Part shown: piece by piece, positions 1 through 6,696 of the stretch | How the letters are laid out: every line of letters starts with the position of its first letter | Position numbering within the stretch: position 1 is the first letter of the stretch | Assembly (NCBI GenBank): GCA_021604885.1 | Contig: BQJV01000083.1 | Location: forward strand, 1 to 9,995 | Source: Acidimicrobiales bacterium | Lineage (GTDB): Bacteria > Actinomycetota > Acidimicrobiia > Acidimicrobiales > Aldehydirespiratoraceae | Length of the DNA stretch: 9,995 bases | Reading direction: 5' to 3' | The notes under the pieces: generated by a model | Seen by the model: the letters and a program-made list of their open reading frames with translations, nothing else | What the model was told of the DNA's origin: nothing | Database searches by the model: none | Made by a program: the position numbers and the translations under genes

Positions 1-2143
1 GCTGGTCACGCCGACGCAGGACATGATCATCGGTGCGTACTACCTCACCGATCTGGTGGAGGACGCCAAGGGCGCGGGCCGTGTGTTCCGCGACACCCAG
101 GAGCTCCACGCCGCGTACGAGCGCGGCGACGTCGCGATCCACGCGCCGATCCAGTTCCGCACCCCGGACCTGCTGATCAGCCCGGCCAACGGCGAGGCCG
201 CCCAGTACGAGTCGACCACGGTCGGCCGTGTCTTCTTCAACGAGACCCTCCCGGCGGCGTACCCGTACGTCAACGCGAAGGTCGGCAAGAAGGAGATGGG
301 TGCCATCGTCGACACGCTTGCTCGCGGGTACGCGAAACAGGATGTCGCCGTCAGCCTCGATGCCATCAAGGACACCTGCTTCGCCTTCGCGATGCAGTCG
401 GGCCTCACGGTCTCCATCGACGACGTCGCGACGCCGTCGGAGAAGGCCGAGATCCTCGACCGTCACGAGAAGCAGGCCGACAAGATCGAGCAGCAGTTCC
501 GTCGCGGCATCATCACCGATGGTGAGCGTCGTCAGATGGAGGTCGAGGTCTGGTCGGAGGCCACCGAAGAGGTGACCAACCGCATGAAGGACGGCCTCGA
601 GGCCCAGCAGTTCAACCCGGTCAACATGATGGTCGACTCGGGTGCTCGCGGAAACATGATGCAGGTGCGTCAGATCGCCGGCATGCGCGGTCTCGTCGCC
701 AACCCGCGTGGTGACATGATCCCCCGCCCGATCAAGAGCAACTTCCGTGAGGGCCTGAAGATGCTGGAGTACTTCATCGCCACTCCGGGTGCCCGAAAGG
801 GTCTCGTCGACACGGCGCTTCGTACCGCCGACTCCGGCTACCTCACGCGTCGTCTCGTCGACGTCGCGCAGGAGCTCATCATCAACGACGAGGATCCCTT
901 CGAGCGCCCCGGCCCGATCCGTGGCATCTGGCTCGAGGACATCGGTCCCGATTCGCCCAACAAGCGGACGCATCTCGAGACGCGTCTGTTCGGACGTGTC
1001 CTCGCCGAGGACGCCACGCTCTCCGACGGTTCGACCATTGCGGCCGGCACCATGGTGGGCGACGACGAACTCGAGACGCTGCGAGACGACGAGGCGGTCA
1101 CCCGTGTTCGTGTCCTCTCGCCGCTGACCGACGATTCGGCGTTCGGCATCTCCGCCAAGAGCTACGGCATGTCGCTCGCCACCGGCGGACGCATCGAGCT
1201 CGGTGAAGCGGTCGGCGTCATCGCCGCCCAGTCCATCGGCGAGCCGGGTACCCAGCTCACCATGCGGACGTTCCACACCGGTGGTGTGGCGGGTGCGCAG
1301 GACATCGCCGGCGGTCTGCCCCGCGTCGTGGAGCTCTTCGAGGCCCGTACCCCGAAGGGCAAGGCCACGCTGGCCCGCACCTCCGGTGTGGTCCGAGTGG
1401 GTGAGGATGACGGCCGCGGCCGCGAGGTCCTGGTCGTCGCCGACGACGGCGAGGAAGACGCCTACACGATCCCCTCCGGTGCTCGACTCGAGGTGACCGA
1501 CGGCCAGGAAGTCCGGGCCGGCGACGCCATCGTCGAGGGTGCCCGTGATCCCAAGGAGCTGCTCGAGATCAAGGGCGTCCGCGAGACCCAGCAGTACCTC
1601 GTGACCGAGGTGCAGAAGGTGTACCGCGACCAGGGCGTGTCGATCCACGACAAGCACATCGAGCTGATCGTGCGGCAGATGACCAAGCGCATCCTGATCA
1701 ACGAGCCCGGTGACACCGAGTTCCTCCCCGGCTACCAGATCGACCAGAAGACCTTCGCCGACACCAACCGGCGTGTGGTCGAGGAGGGCGGCAAGCCCGC
1801 CGAGGGTCGTCCGCAGCTGATGGGTATCACGAAGGCGTCGCTCGCGACGGAGTCGTGGCTGTCGGCCGCGTCGTTCCAGGAGACCACCCGCGTCCTCACC
1901 GAGGCCGCGATCGAGTCCAAGAGCGACAGCCTGCAGGGCCTCAAGGAGAACATCATCATCGGCAAGCTCATCCCGGCCGGTACCGGCATGACCGAGTACC
2001 GCAACATCAAGACCAATGCGCCGGAATACGAGCCGATGGACTACTACACCAGCGATGATGCCGAGGAGCAGGACCTCGCCGAGTGGCTCGCCGGCCGCTC
2101 CGAGGGTGCCGACGTCATCACCATGCCCACCGCCGAGGGCTGA
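1..2143 (+). CDS. rpoC: DNA-directed RNA polymerase beta' subunit, C-terminal part (partial at left edge)
   Basis: This is the catalytic largest subunit of bacterial RNA polymerase. The frame is open from base 2 ([11 protein letters not shown], the usual PTQDM block) to the TGA at 2141-2143, giving about 713 residues, roughly the C-terminal half of a beta' of about 1300. The bridge helix lies at about 743-870 (GARKG, then [15 protein letters not shown]). The trigger loop lies at about 1241-1290 ([16 protein letters not shown]), with catalytic Met, Arg and His codons at 1262, 1265 and 1274. It runs straight into [12 protein letters not shown], so the large proteobacterial insertion is absent. 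The conserved end block ([13 protein letters not shown], then [11 protein letters not shown]) precedes an acidic tail. Two oddities are seen. The four second-zinc-site cysteines are Pro (896-898), Asp (1130-1132), Ser (1151-1153) and Ser (1160-1162). The bridge-helix start reads TPGARKG instead of THGARKG. The only Cys in this part is in KDTCFAF. The identity is certain. The N-terminal zinc site lies outside the window. Confidence 0.99.
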   Translation, partial: LVTPTQDMIIGAYYLTDLVEDAKGAGRVFRDTQELHAAYERGDVAIHAPIQFRTPDLLISPANGEAAQYESTTVGRVFFNETLPAAYPYVNAKVGKKEMGAIVDTLARGYAKQDVAVSLDAIKDTCFAFAMQSGLTVSIDDVATPSEKAEILDRHEKQADKIEQQFRRGIITDGERRQMEVEVWSEATEEVTNRMKDGLEAQQFNPVNMMVDSGARGNMMQVRQIAGMRGLVANPRGDMIPRPIKSNFREGLKMLEYFIATPGARKGLVDTALRTADSGYLTRRLVDVAQELIINDEDPFERPGPIRGIWLEDIGPDSPNKRTHLETRLFGRVLAEDATLSDGSTIAAGTMVGDDELETLRDDEAVTRVRVLSPLTDDSAFGISAKSYGMSLATGGRIELGEAVGVIAAQSIGEPGTQLTMRTFHTGGVAGAQDIAGGLPRVVELFEARTPKGKATLARTSGVVRVGEDDGRGREVLVVADDGEEDAYTIPSGARLEVTDGQEVRAGDAIVEGARDPKELLEIKGVRETQQYLVTEVQKVYRDQGVSIHDKHIELIVRQMTKRILINEPGDTEFLPGYQIDQKTFADTNRRVVEEGGKPAEGRPQLMGITKASLATESWLSAASFQETTRVLTEAAIESKSDSLQGLKENIIIGKLIPAGTGMTEYRNIKTNAPEYEPMDYYTSDDAEEQDLAEWLAGRSEGADVITMPTAEG

Positions 2144-2162
2144 CCCCGCTTCAACTGGGGCG

Positions 2163-2185
2163 GGAGTTCGGCGGAGCCGAACTCC
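2163..2185. terminator. Perfect 10-bp hairpin after rpoC
   Basis: GGAGTTCGGC (2163-2172) and its exact reverse complement GCCGAACTCC (2176-2185) flank a 3-base loop, starting 20 bases after the rpoC stop. No T-run follows, as is common in high-GC actinobacterial terminators. It is the first of three consecutive hairpins between convergent genes, so a role in ending rpoC transcription is inferred from position and stability. It could also stabilise the mRNA 3' end. Confidence 0.7.
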
Positions 2186-2186
2186 T

Positions 2187-2203
2187 GCAACGCGCAGCGT
2201 TGC
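2187..2203. terminator. Second short hairpin in the rpoC 3' region
   Basis: GCAACGC (2187-2193) and GCGTTGC (2197-2203) form a perfect 7-bp stem around a 3-base loop, one base after the first hairpin. Its nearness to the first stem suggests they form a tandem terminator or a coaxially stacked 3' end. There is no T-tract. Confidence 0.5.
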
Positions 2204-2223
2204 CCTGACCCCCGCTTCAACTT

Positions 2224-2277
2224 CGCGACTGGCCTGTACATGGCCCGGGTTCCGGGCGGTGTGCACGCCAGTTCGCG
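2224..2277. terminator. Long hairpin between convergent rpoC and SDR gene (likely bidirectional terminator)
   Basis: A 54-base near-palindrome. The outer stems pair 2224-2228 with 2273-2277 and 2229-2233 with 2267-2271 (one bulged T). The middle stem pairs 2235-2241 with 2259-2265 (two G-T wobbles). The inner stem pairs GCCCGG (2243-2248) with CCGGGC (2252-2257) around a GTT loop. That makes about 23 pairs with two mismatches. It begins two bases beyond the SDR gene's stop codon (2280-2282, read on the minus strand) and is followed on the plus strand by TTT. As it sits between the 3' ends of two convergent genes, a two-way terminator is the natural reading. Confidence 0.7.
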
Positions 2278-2279
2278 TT

Positions 2280-3125
2280 TCAGTCCGCGGTGCCGCGGTT
2301 GTGGAGCGGGCCGTCGGGTAGCGAGCCGTCGAGGTCGGTGAAGGCGTAGACGTCCGCCAGATCACGTGATGTGAGCGCCTGACCGGTCCAGCGCGCGACA
2401 TCGGGATCGGCGGCGAGGTGGGCCGCCGCCCGTCCGGTGAAGCGGAACGACTCCGCGGTCGACGTGTCGAGCGATGCGGGGAGCATCCCGGCACGCTCCG
2501 CGAGTTCGATCCGCTCGTTCTTGACGAACCCGGGCCACAACGACGCGACCGTGACGCCGTGGGGTCCGAGCTCGCGGGCGGTGTCCTTGGTGATCCGGTC
2601 GAGCGCGCACTTGCCGACGCCGTACACGACATGCCACGCGTACTCCGCCGCGCCGGAGGAGCTGATGTTCACGATGACGCCCGAACCGGCCGGCACCATG
2701 AACTGCTTGGCGGCCAGGGCGCTCGCCACATAGGCCGAGCGGGTGCCGACGTCGATCATGTCGTCCCAGTCCGACAGTGGCACCTCCCAAAACGGCTTGC
2801 CGGAGGTCAGGTCCGGGGTGACGATGAACGCGTTGTTGACGAGGATGTCGAGACGGCCGTGGTCCGACGCGATCCGGTCGAACACCGCGGCGACCGCGTC
2901 GTCATCGCGATGGTCGCAGAGCAGGCCGACCGCGTCGCCTCCCGCGTCGATGACCTCGGCCGCGGTCGCGGCGACGGTGCCGGGAAGCGGGTTGTCGGCC
3001 TCCGTCGCCGAGCGGCCGGTGAGGTAGACGGTCGCGCCCGCCGCACCGAGCTCGAGCGCGCACCCTCGACCGATGCTCCGGCTGCCGCCCGTCACCAGGG
3101 CGACCTTTCCGTCGAGTGCACCCAT
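2280..3125 (-). CDS. Short-chain dehydrogenase/reductase, DHRS1-like
   Basis: A 281-residue NAD(P)(H)-dependent oxidoreductase of the classical SDR type, probably cytoplasmic. Visible motifs are the nucleotide-binding loop TGGSRSIG (residues 12-19), where a Ser takes the place of the usual second Gly; LVNNAF (95-100); the catalytic Ser in NISSSGA (about 155-157); and YGVGK, giving Tyr168 and Lys172. Arg38 after the second strand (YLTGRS) favours NADP(H). The blocks WDDMIDVG, MVPAGSG, VVYGVGK and SLWPG closely match human DHRS1 as I remember it, a carbonyl reductase of steroids and xenobiotics. The substrate here is unknown. The frame is open further upstream, but MGALDGKVALVTGG is the normal SDR start. 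It has a GGAAGGA ribosome site and lies one base after the esterase stop, so it is translationally coupled as the last gene of the operon. Confidence 0.93.
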   Translation of the reverse strand: MGALDGKVALVTGGSRSIGRGCALELGAAGATVYLTGRSATEADNPLPGTVAATAAEVIDAGGDAVGLLCDHRDDDAVAAVFDRIASDHGRLDILVNNAFIVTPDLTSGKPFWEVPLSDWDDMIDVGTRSAYVASALAAKQFMVPAGSGVIVNISSSGAAEYAWHVVYGVGKCALDRITKDTARELGPHGVTVASLWPGFVKNERIELAERAGMLPASLDTSTAESFRFTGRAAAHLAADPDVARWTGQALTSRDLADVYAFTDLDGSLPDGPLHNRGTAD

Positions 3126-3126
3126 G

Positions 3127-4572
3127 TCAGTCCTTCCCGAGCCACGCCTGTCGACGTTCGGCATCCGGATCGTGGTCGACGGTGATCTCGCGACCGAGCC
3201 GAACCGTCGGTCGGTCCGAGGTGTCGTGGCTCGGCCAGTCACCGATCGGCGCGCAGGCCGGCTTCCCGCGATGGCAGAAGGCCGCCCAGGCCTCCCGCAT
3301 GGCGGTGGACAGCCGGTCGGCGGCATCGTCGCCGGCCACGAATGCCCGCCAACCCTCCGCGTCGAGGGTGCCGAAGTGAAACGGCAGGTCGACCGCGTGG
3401 GCGGCACGGATGAGCGGCGCCTGCCAGTCGAATCGGTAGCGCCAGACGGGATGACCGGCAGTCGCGTGCGCGTCGGCGAGTACGACCGCCGGCAGATGCA
3501 GCTCCGTGTCGGCGATCGCTTCGACCAGATCCCCGGCCGCGGCCAGGCCGGCTTTCACGTGCTCATCGGTGGGGACGGTGCCGGTGGCCGCGGCCACTTT
3601 CGGTGCGAGCCAGGCTGCCGCGAACTCGTCGGGGAGGTCGGGTACGGCGTCGCGGAACAACTCCATCTCCTGACTCGTCGTGCCGATCACGATCGGCACC
3701 GGCGCGAGCAGACCCAACCGGGCGGCCTCGAGCGGTGCATGGGGGAGGATGTCGCCGTCGACCCACGGGTGAAACGGCATCATGCCGACGGTGGCGAGCA
3801 GGTCCGCATCGGCGCGGGCCTGCACGGCCAGGAGCTCGTCGGTGTCGAGCGAGCGCAGCTCGTCGACGGACTCGGCGCCTGCCGCGGCGAGAACCGCGTC
3901 GCCGACGAGGCTCGCCGACGCCGCAGTGAGGGTTGCGCCGGGCGCGCCGCTGGCGATGATCGCGCCGCTCACCAGCGCCTCGATGCCGGGGACCGCGAGA
4001 AGGTGCGCAATCGCTCCTGCGCCGGCCGATTCACCCATCACGATCACGCGCGTCGGGTCGCCTCCGAACGCGGCGATCTCGTCTCGGATCCAGCGCAGCG
4101 CCGCCAGCAGATCACGGAGTCCGAGGTTGCTCGGTACGCCCTCGGCGGCGAGGAAGCCGCAGATGCCGAGGCGGTAGTTGAGGGCCACCGTGACGAGATC
4201 GCCGTCGGCCGCAAGTCGGCTGCCGTCGTACGTCGCCAGCGCGTTGCCGCCGATCTTGAACGATCCGCCGGGAATCCAGACGAGCACGGGCCGCGACCCG
4301 CTGAGACTCGGCGTGCGGATCTCGGCGCTGAGGCAGTCCTCGCCGATGTCGGCGACGGCCATCCCGGGCACCGGCGAGTCGTCCGACACGGGTTGCAGTG
4401 GCGCTGGGCCGGGCGCGTCGGCGGCACGGATTCCCGTCCAGGCAGGGACCTGCTCGGGGAGGCCGAAGCGCTCCGCCCGGGCGTAGGGCACGCCGCGGAA
4501 CGTGAGGACGTCCCCGCCGAGGCCCCGGAGTCGCCCACCGGAGACGGTGGCCTGATGCTCCCGGCCTTTCAC
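3127..4572 (-). CDS. Type-B carboxylesterase (alpha/beta hydrolase)
   Basis: A 481-residue esterase of the carboxylesterase/cholinesterase family, which hydrolyses carboxylic esters to an acid and an alcohol. Landmarks are FRGVPYA (25-31); EDCLSAEI (78-85), matching the family's EDCLYLN block; the oxyanion-hole loop PGGSF (101-105), where the family usually has HGGGF; the nucleophile elbow GESAG with Ser182; the probable acid Glu302 in GTTSQEMELF; and the probable catalytic His392 in AAHAVDLPFHFG. All three triad members are present and the length is normal for bacterial members. I see no signal peptide, so it is probably cytoplasmic. The start is a GTG (4570-4572) whose GTGA overlaps the VOC gene's stop. 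The open frame runs on to 5772, but that part only shadows the upstream genes. A single base separates its stop from the SDR start. The ester substrate is unknown. Confidence 0.95.
   Translation of the reverse strand: MKGREHQATVSGGRLRGLGGDVLTFRGVPYARAERFGLPEQVPAWTGIRAADAPGPAPLQPVSDDSPVPGMAVADIGEDCLSAEIRTPSLSGSRPVLVWIPGGSFKIGGNALATYDGSRLAADGDLVTVALNYRLGICGFLAAEGVPSNLGLRDLLAALRWIRDEIAAFGGDPTRVIVMGESAGAGAIAHLLAVPGIEALVSGAIIASGAPGATLTAASASLVGDAVLAAAGAESVDELRSLDTDELLAVQARADADLLATVGMMPFHPWVDGDILPHAPLEAARLGLLAPVPIVIGTTSQEMELFRDAVPDLPDEFAAAWLAPKVAAATGTVPTDEHVKAGLAAAGDLVEAIADTELHLPAVVLADAHATAGHPVWRYRFDWQAPLIRAAHAVDLPFHFGTLDAEGWRAFVAGDDAADRLSTAMREAWAAFCHRGKPACAPIGDWPSHDTSDRPTVRLGREITVDHDPDAERRQAWLGKD
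3131..3137 (-). promoter_or_regulatory. Ribosome binding site of the SDR gene
   Basis: On the minus strand GGAAGGA lies 5 bases before the ATG at 3125, inside the last codons of the esterase gene. It fixes the SDR start at 3125 rather than at the longer open frame reaching 3407. Confidence 0.75.
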
Positions 4573-5021
4573 GTGAACGTCCAGCGGTCGGGTTGGGGCT
4601 CGCCGGCGCGCTCGAAACACTGGATGTCGAACCAGATCGGGAGCAGGAACCGCACGTAGAACGCGTGGGTGACATGGTCGCCGGTGACCAGATCGTCGTA
4701 CTCCTTGATCTGCACGCGATCGTCCGCTGCTCGGCGTGTCTTGGCCTTCGCCAGCAGTGCATCGACCTCGGCGCGCGTATCGCACAACAGCCCAAGATGG
4801 TCGTAGCCCGGGGAGTCGATGTGGACGCGCTGTTCCGTCACGAGGATGAACTGGCTCGTGGCGTCGTCGGTGCGGAGGAGCAAACCGCTCTGGCCGAGAA
4901 TCGGGATGTCGGTCGCCGTCCAGCCGAGCAGGTCGGCGTAGAAGTCCCGGATCTCGTCGCGCGTCTCCGTGAGCCTCCCCGGGGGGAGCGTCAGTTCCAT
5001 GTGGTTGAACCGCAATGGCAT
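4569..5021 (-). CDS. VOC (glyoxalase/dioxygenase-fold) family protein
   Basis: A complete 150-residue protein that looks like a vicinal oxygen chelate (VOC) member, the fold shared by glyoxalase I, extradiol dioxygenases and bleomycin-resistance proteins. Evidence is the opening FNHMELTLP with His7, the helix-loop DFYADLLGW (26-34) typical of these domains, YDHLGLLC with His75, and a late Glu137 in FDIQCFER. His7, His75 and Glu137 fall where VOC enzymes usually bind a divalent metal, so an enzyme is more likely than a pure binding protein. The reaction cannot be named. The ATG at 5021 has a GGAGG seven bases upstream. Its stop overlaps the GTG of the esterase gene (GTGA), so the two proteins are made together and plausibly act on related small molecules. 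Confidence 0.85.
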   Translation of the reverse strand: MPLRFNHMELTLPPGRLTETRDEIRDFYADLLGWTATDIPILGQSGLLLRTDDATSQFILVTEQRVHIDSPGYDHLGLLCDTRAEVDALLAKAKTRRAADDRVQIKEYDDLVTGDHVTHAFYVRFLLPIWFDIQCFERAGEPQPDRWTFT

Positions 5022-5028
5022 GCGTCGA

Positions 5029-5033
5029 CCTCC
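5029..5033 (-). promoter_or_regulatory. Ribosome binding site of the VOC gene
   Basis: A consensus GGAGG (minus strand) seven bases before the ATG at 5021. It lies in the 18-base gap after the beta-propeller gene's stop (5040-5042). It is the strongest ribosome site among the minus-strand genes. Confidence 0.8.
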
Positions 5034-5039
5034 GGGTCG

Positions 5040-6665
5040 TCAGCTGTCGTCGGCCGATCCGCGGCCTCGGGCGACGAGGTATCCGGCGCCGCCGAGGGCC
5101 ACGAGGACGATGATCACGATGGCGATCGTCCCGCCCGCTCCGCCGTCGGCGTCGACATCCGGCTCCGGCGTGCCGTCGTCGGTCGGCTCGGGTTCGTCCG
5201 GCGCGGCTTGCGTCGTCGTCGGTGCGAGCGTGGTGGTTGTCGTCGTGGTCGGGGGCGGCGGCGTGAAGCCGTCGAGTCGGGCGACGAGCCAGCTGTCGGC
5301 GTCGGCCACCGGGGTCTCGTCCGGCGGGAACCCGAAGGTCGTCGGTCCGCTGGTCAACGCGAACACGATCGCGTCGCCGTCGGCGAGGAGCGCCGAACCC
5401 CAGGACACGTCGAAGCTCTCGCTTCCGTAGCCGGCCGTCCAGACCAGCGTCCCGTCGGGTTGGTAGACCCCGACACCCAGACGCGACTGGTCGCCGAGTT
5501 CGCGGGGCGGCTGGTCGCCGCCGAACGTGACGGAGCCGGGGCCGACGTCGCCGGAGGCGATTATCTCGCCGCTCGGTCGCACGCCAAGCGAGCGATATTC
5601 CTCCTCGCCGGCCTCCGCCGACCCGACCACGTGGACCCACTCGAACTCGCCGTCGGCCGAGTAGCGGGCGAGCAGGTGATCGTCGCCGAACCCGTCGTCG
5701 ACCAGGACCTCGGCCGTCGTTTCGGCGGGGGTTCTGGCGCCCATGACGACCGTCCGGTTGGAGCTGAGCCACATCACGGAGGCGCCGTCGTCACTCGTCG
5801 CGAGGTCGATCACGTCGCCGGAGAACGACACGCCGGTGCCGACCGCCCACTCGAGTTCCCGGGCACCGTCGTACGAACCGAGGATCGTGTCCTGCGACAG
5901 GCTCGTCCCCTCCTGGACGACCTCGATCGTGGTCTCCGCCGGCCCCTCGCCGAGGGTCAGCGTGGTCGTCGCGACACCGAGCACGCGGAGGCCGCGGTCC
6001 GGGCCTGCGGCGATCGCGATGTCGCTGACATCCTCCCAGAGCGCGGTGTCGACGAGCGCACCGTCCGGCGCCAACCAGGCGACGAACGCCGAACCGAGCC
6101 GTCCGTCCCCCGGGTCGAGGGTGGTCTCGGCCGGTTCGCCGTCGCCGAGCACGATGGTCGTGTCGAAACGGCCCGCCAAGGCGATGGTGCCATCCGTCAG
6201 CTCGACGGCGATCAGATTGCCGACGCCGTCGATGTGTCGTTCCCAGCGGACCGTGCCGTCCGGAGCGACGCGGGCGATCGCGCGATCCCGGCTCGTCACC
6301 AGCAGATCGCCATCCGCCGTGATCACCAGTCTCTCCGCCGGGGCGTCGAGTGCGACCACGGCCCGGAGCTCGCCGTCGAGGCTGATCCGGAGGGCGTAGG
6401 TGCCGGTGGTGTACGTCGCCTCGGCGACGTCGCCGCCACCGAAGGTGACCGAACCGTCGACATTGAGGATGGCGACGATCTCTCCGGCTGCCTCGTCGAC
6501 CGCGAAGCCCCGCGGGGTCGTCGTGTTGCCCGCGGTGCGCGGGATGGTCAGCACCCACTCGACCTCTCCGGTCGTGTCGTCCTGGGCTGCGATCGGCGAC
6601 ATGGTCGCCAGGATCGTGGACACGAGGACGACCGTGAACATCGCCTGCCACCGTCGCCGCATCAT
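5040..6665 (-). CDS. Secreted, membrane-anchored beta-propeller-like surface protein
   Basis: A 541-residue protein of unknown function with clear architecture. An N-terminal Sec signal peptide (basic MMRRRW, hydrophobic core 9-21, likely cleavage after SPIAA at about 27) precedes an extracellular region of repeats. Units of about 65-72 residues each carry an aliphatic-x-(L/F/M)-G strand followed by an acidic or PAETT turn (near residues 74, 171, 237, 307, 379, 443), then an APDG/SADGE-(x)-EW-type strand. This resembles seven-bladed beta-propeller (SBBP-type) repeats. A Pro/Thr linker follows (469-485), then an acidic spacer, one transmembrane helix (about 513-533) and a short RGRGSADDS tail. 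The predicted topology is a propeller held outside the cell. It contains almost no Cys. The start is ATG at 6665, or the next ATG at 6662; no good ribosome site is seen. It lies 31 bases after phoD and 18 bases before the VOC gene. A sensor, adhesin or binding role is only a guess. Confidence 0.85.
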   Translation of the reverse strand: MMRRRWQAMFTVVLVSTILATMSPIAAQDDTTGEVEWVLTIPRTAGNTTTPRGFAVDEAAGEIVAILNVDGSVTFGGGDVAEATYTTGTYALRISLDGELRAVVALDAPAERLVITADGDLLVTSRDRAIARVAPDGTVRWERHIDGVGNLIAVELTDGTIALAGRFDTTIVLGDGEPAETTLDPGDGRLGSAFVAWLAPDGALVDTALWEDVSDIAIAAGPDRGLRVLGVATTTLTLGEGPAETTIEVVQEGTSLSQDTILGSYDGARELEWAVGTGVSFSGDVIDLATSDDGASVMWLSSNRTVVMGARTPAETTAEVLVDDGFGDDHLLARYSADGEFEWVHVVGSAEAGEEEYRSLGVRPSGEIIASGDVGPGSVTFGGDQPPRELGDQSRLGVGVYQPDGTLVWTAGYGSESFDVSWGSALLADGDAIVFALTSGPTTFGFPPDETPVADADSWLVARLDGFTPPPPTTTTTTTLAPTTTQAAPDEPEPTDDGTPEPDVDADGGAGGTIAIVIIVLVALGGAGYLVARGRGSADDS

Positions 6666-6696
6666 GTCGGCAGGGTAGTCGCGCGGGCCGACTCGG

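Larger units (their letters stand above)
2141..2222 (+). repeat. Direct repeat pair flanking the two short hairpins
   Basis: TGACCCCGCTTCAACT at 2141-2156 recurs at 2206-2222 with one extra C in the C-run. The first copy includes the rpoC stop codon. The two copies bracket the tandem hairpins, which suggests either a local duplication of the end of the gene or a short mobile or recombining element. No function is known to me. Confidence 0.55.

Noticed and set aside
1245..1330. Absence of the large trigger-loop insertion in RpoC as a deletion
   Set aside because: That insertion is a lineage trait of proteobacteria and some other groups. Its absence is normal in Gram-positive bacteria.
3126..3407. 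N-terminal extension of the SDR gene
   Set aside because: The frame is open, but it overlaps the esterase 3' end in another frame. The extension is Arg/Pro-rich, and MGALDGKVALVTGG with its ribosome site is the standard start.
3073..4659. A 528-codon open frame on the plus strand
   Set aside because: It is antisense to the carboxylesterase, which has a complete catalytic triad. The plus-strand translation is Arg-rich and matches nothing.
5219..5256. GTC/GTG-rich tract as a DNA repeat
   Set aside because: It simply encodes the Thr-rich stalk of the propeller protein with mixed Thr codons.
4573..5772. N-terminal extension of the esterase, about 400 codons
   Set aside because: It is antisense-like Arg-rich sequence overlapping the VOC and propeller genes. 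The GTG at 4572 gives a normal-length esterase.
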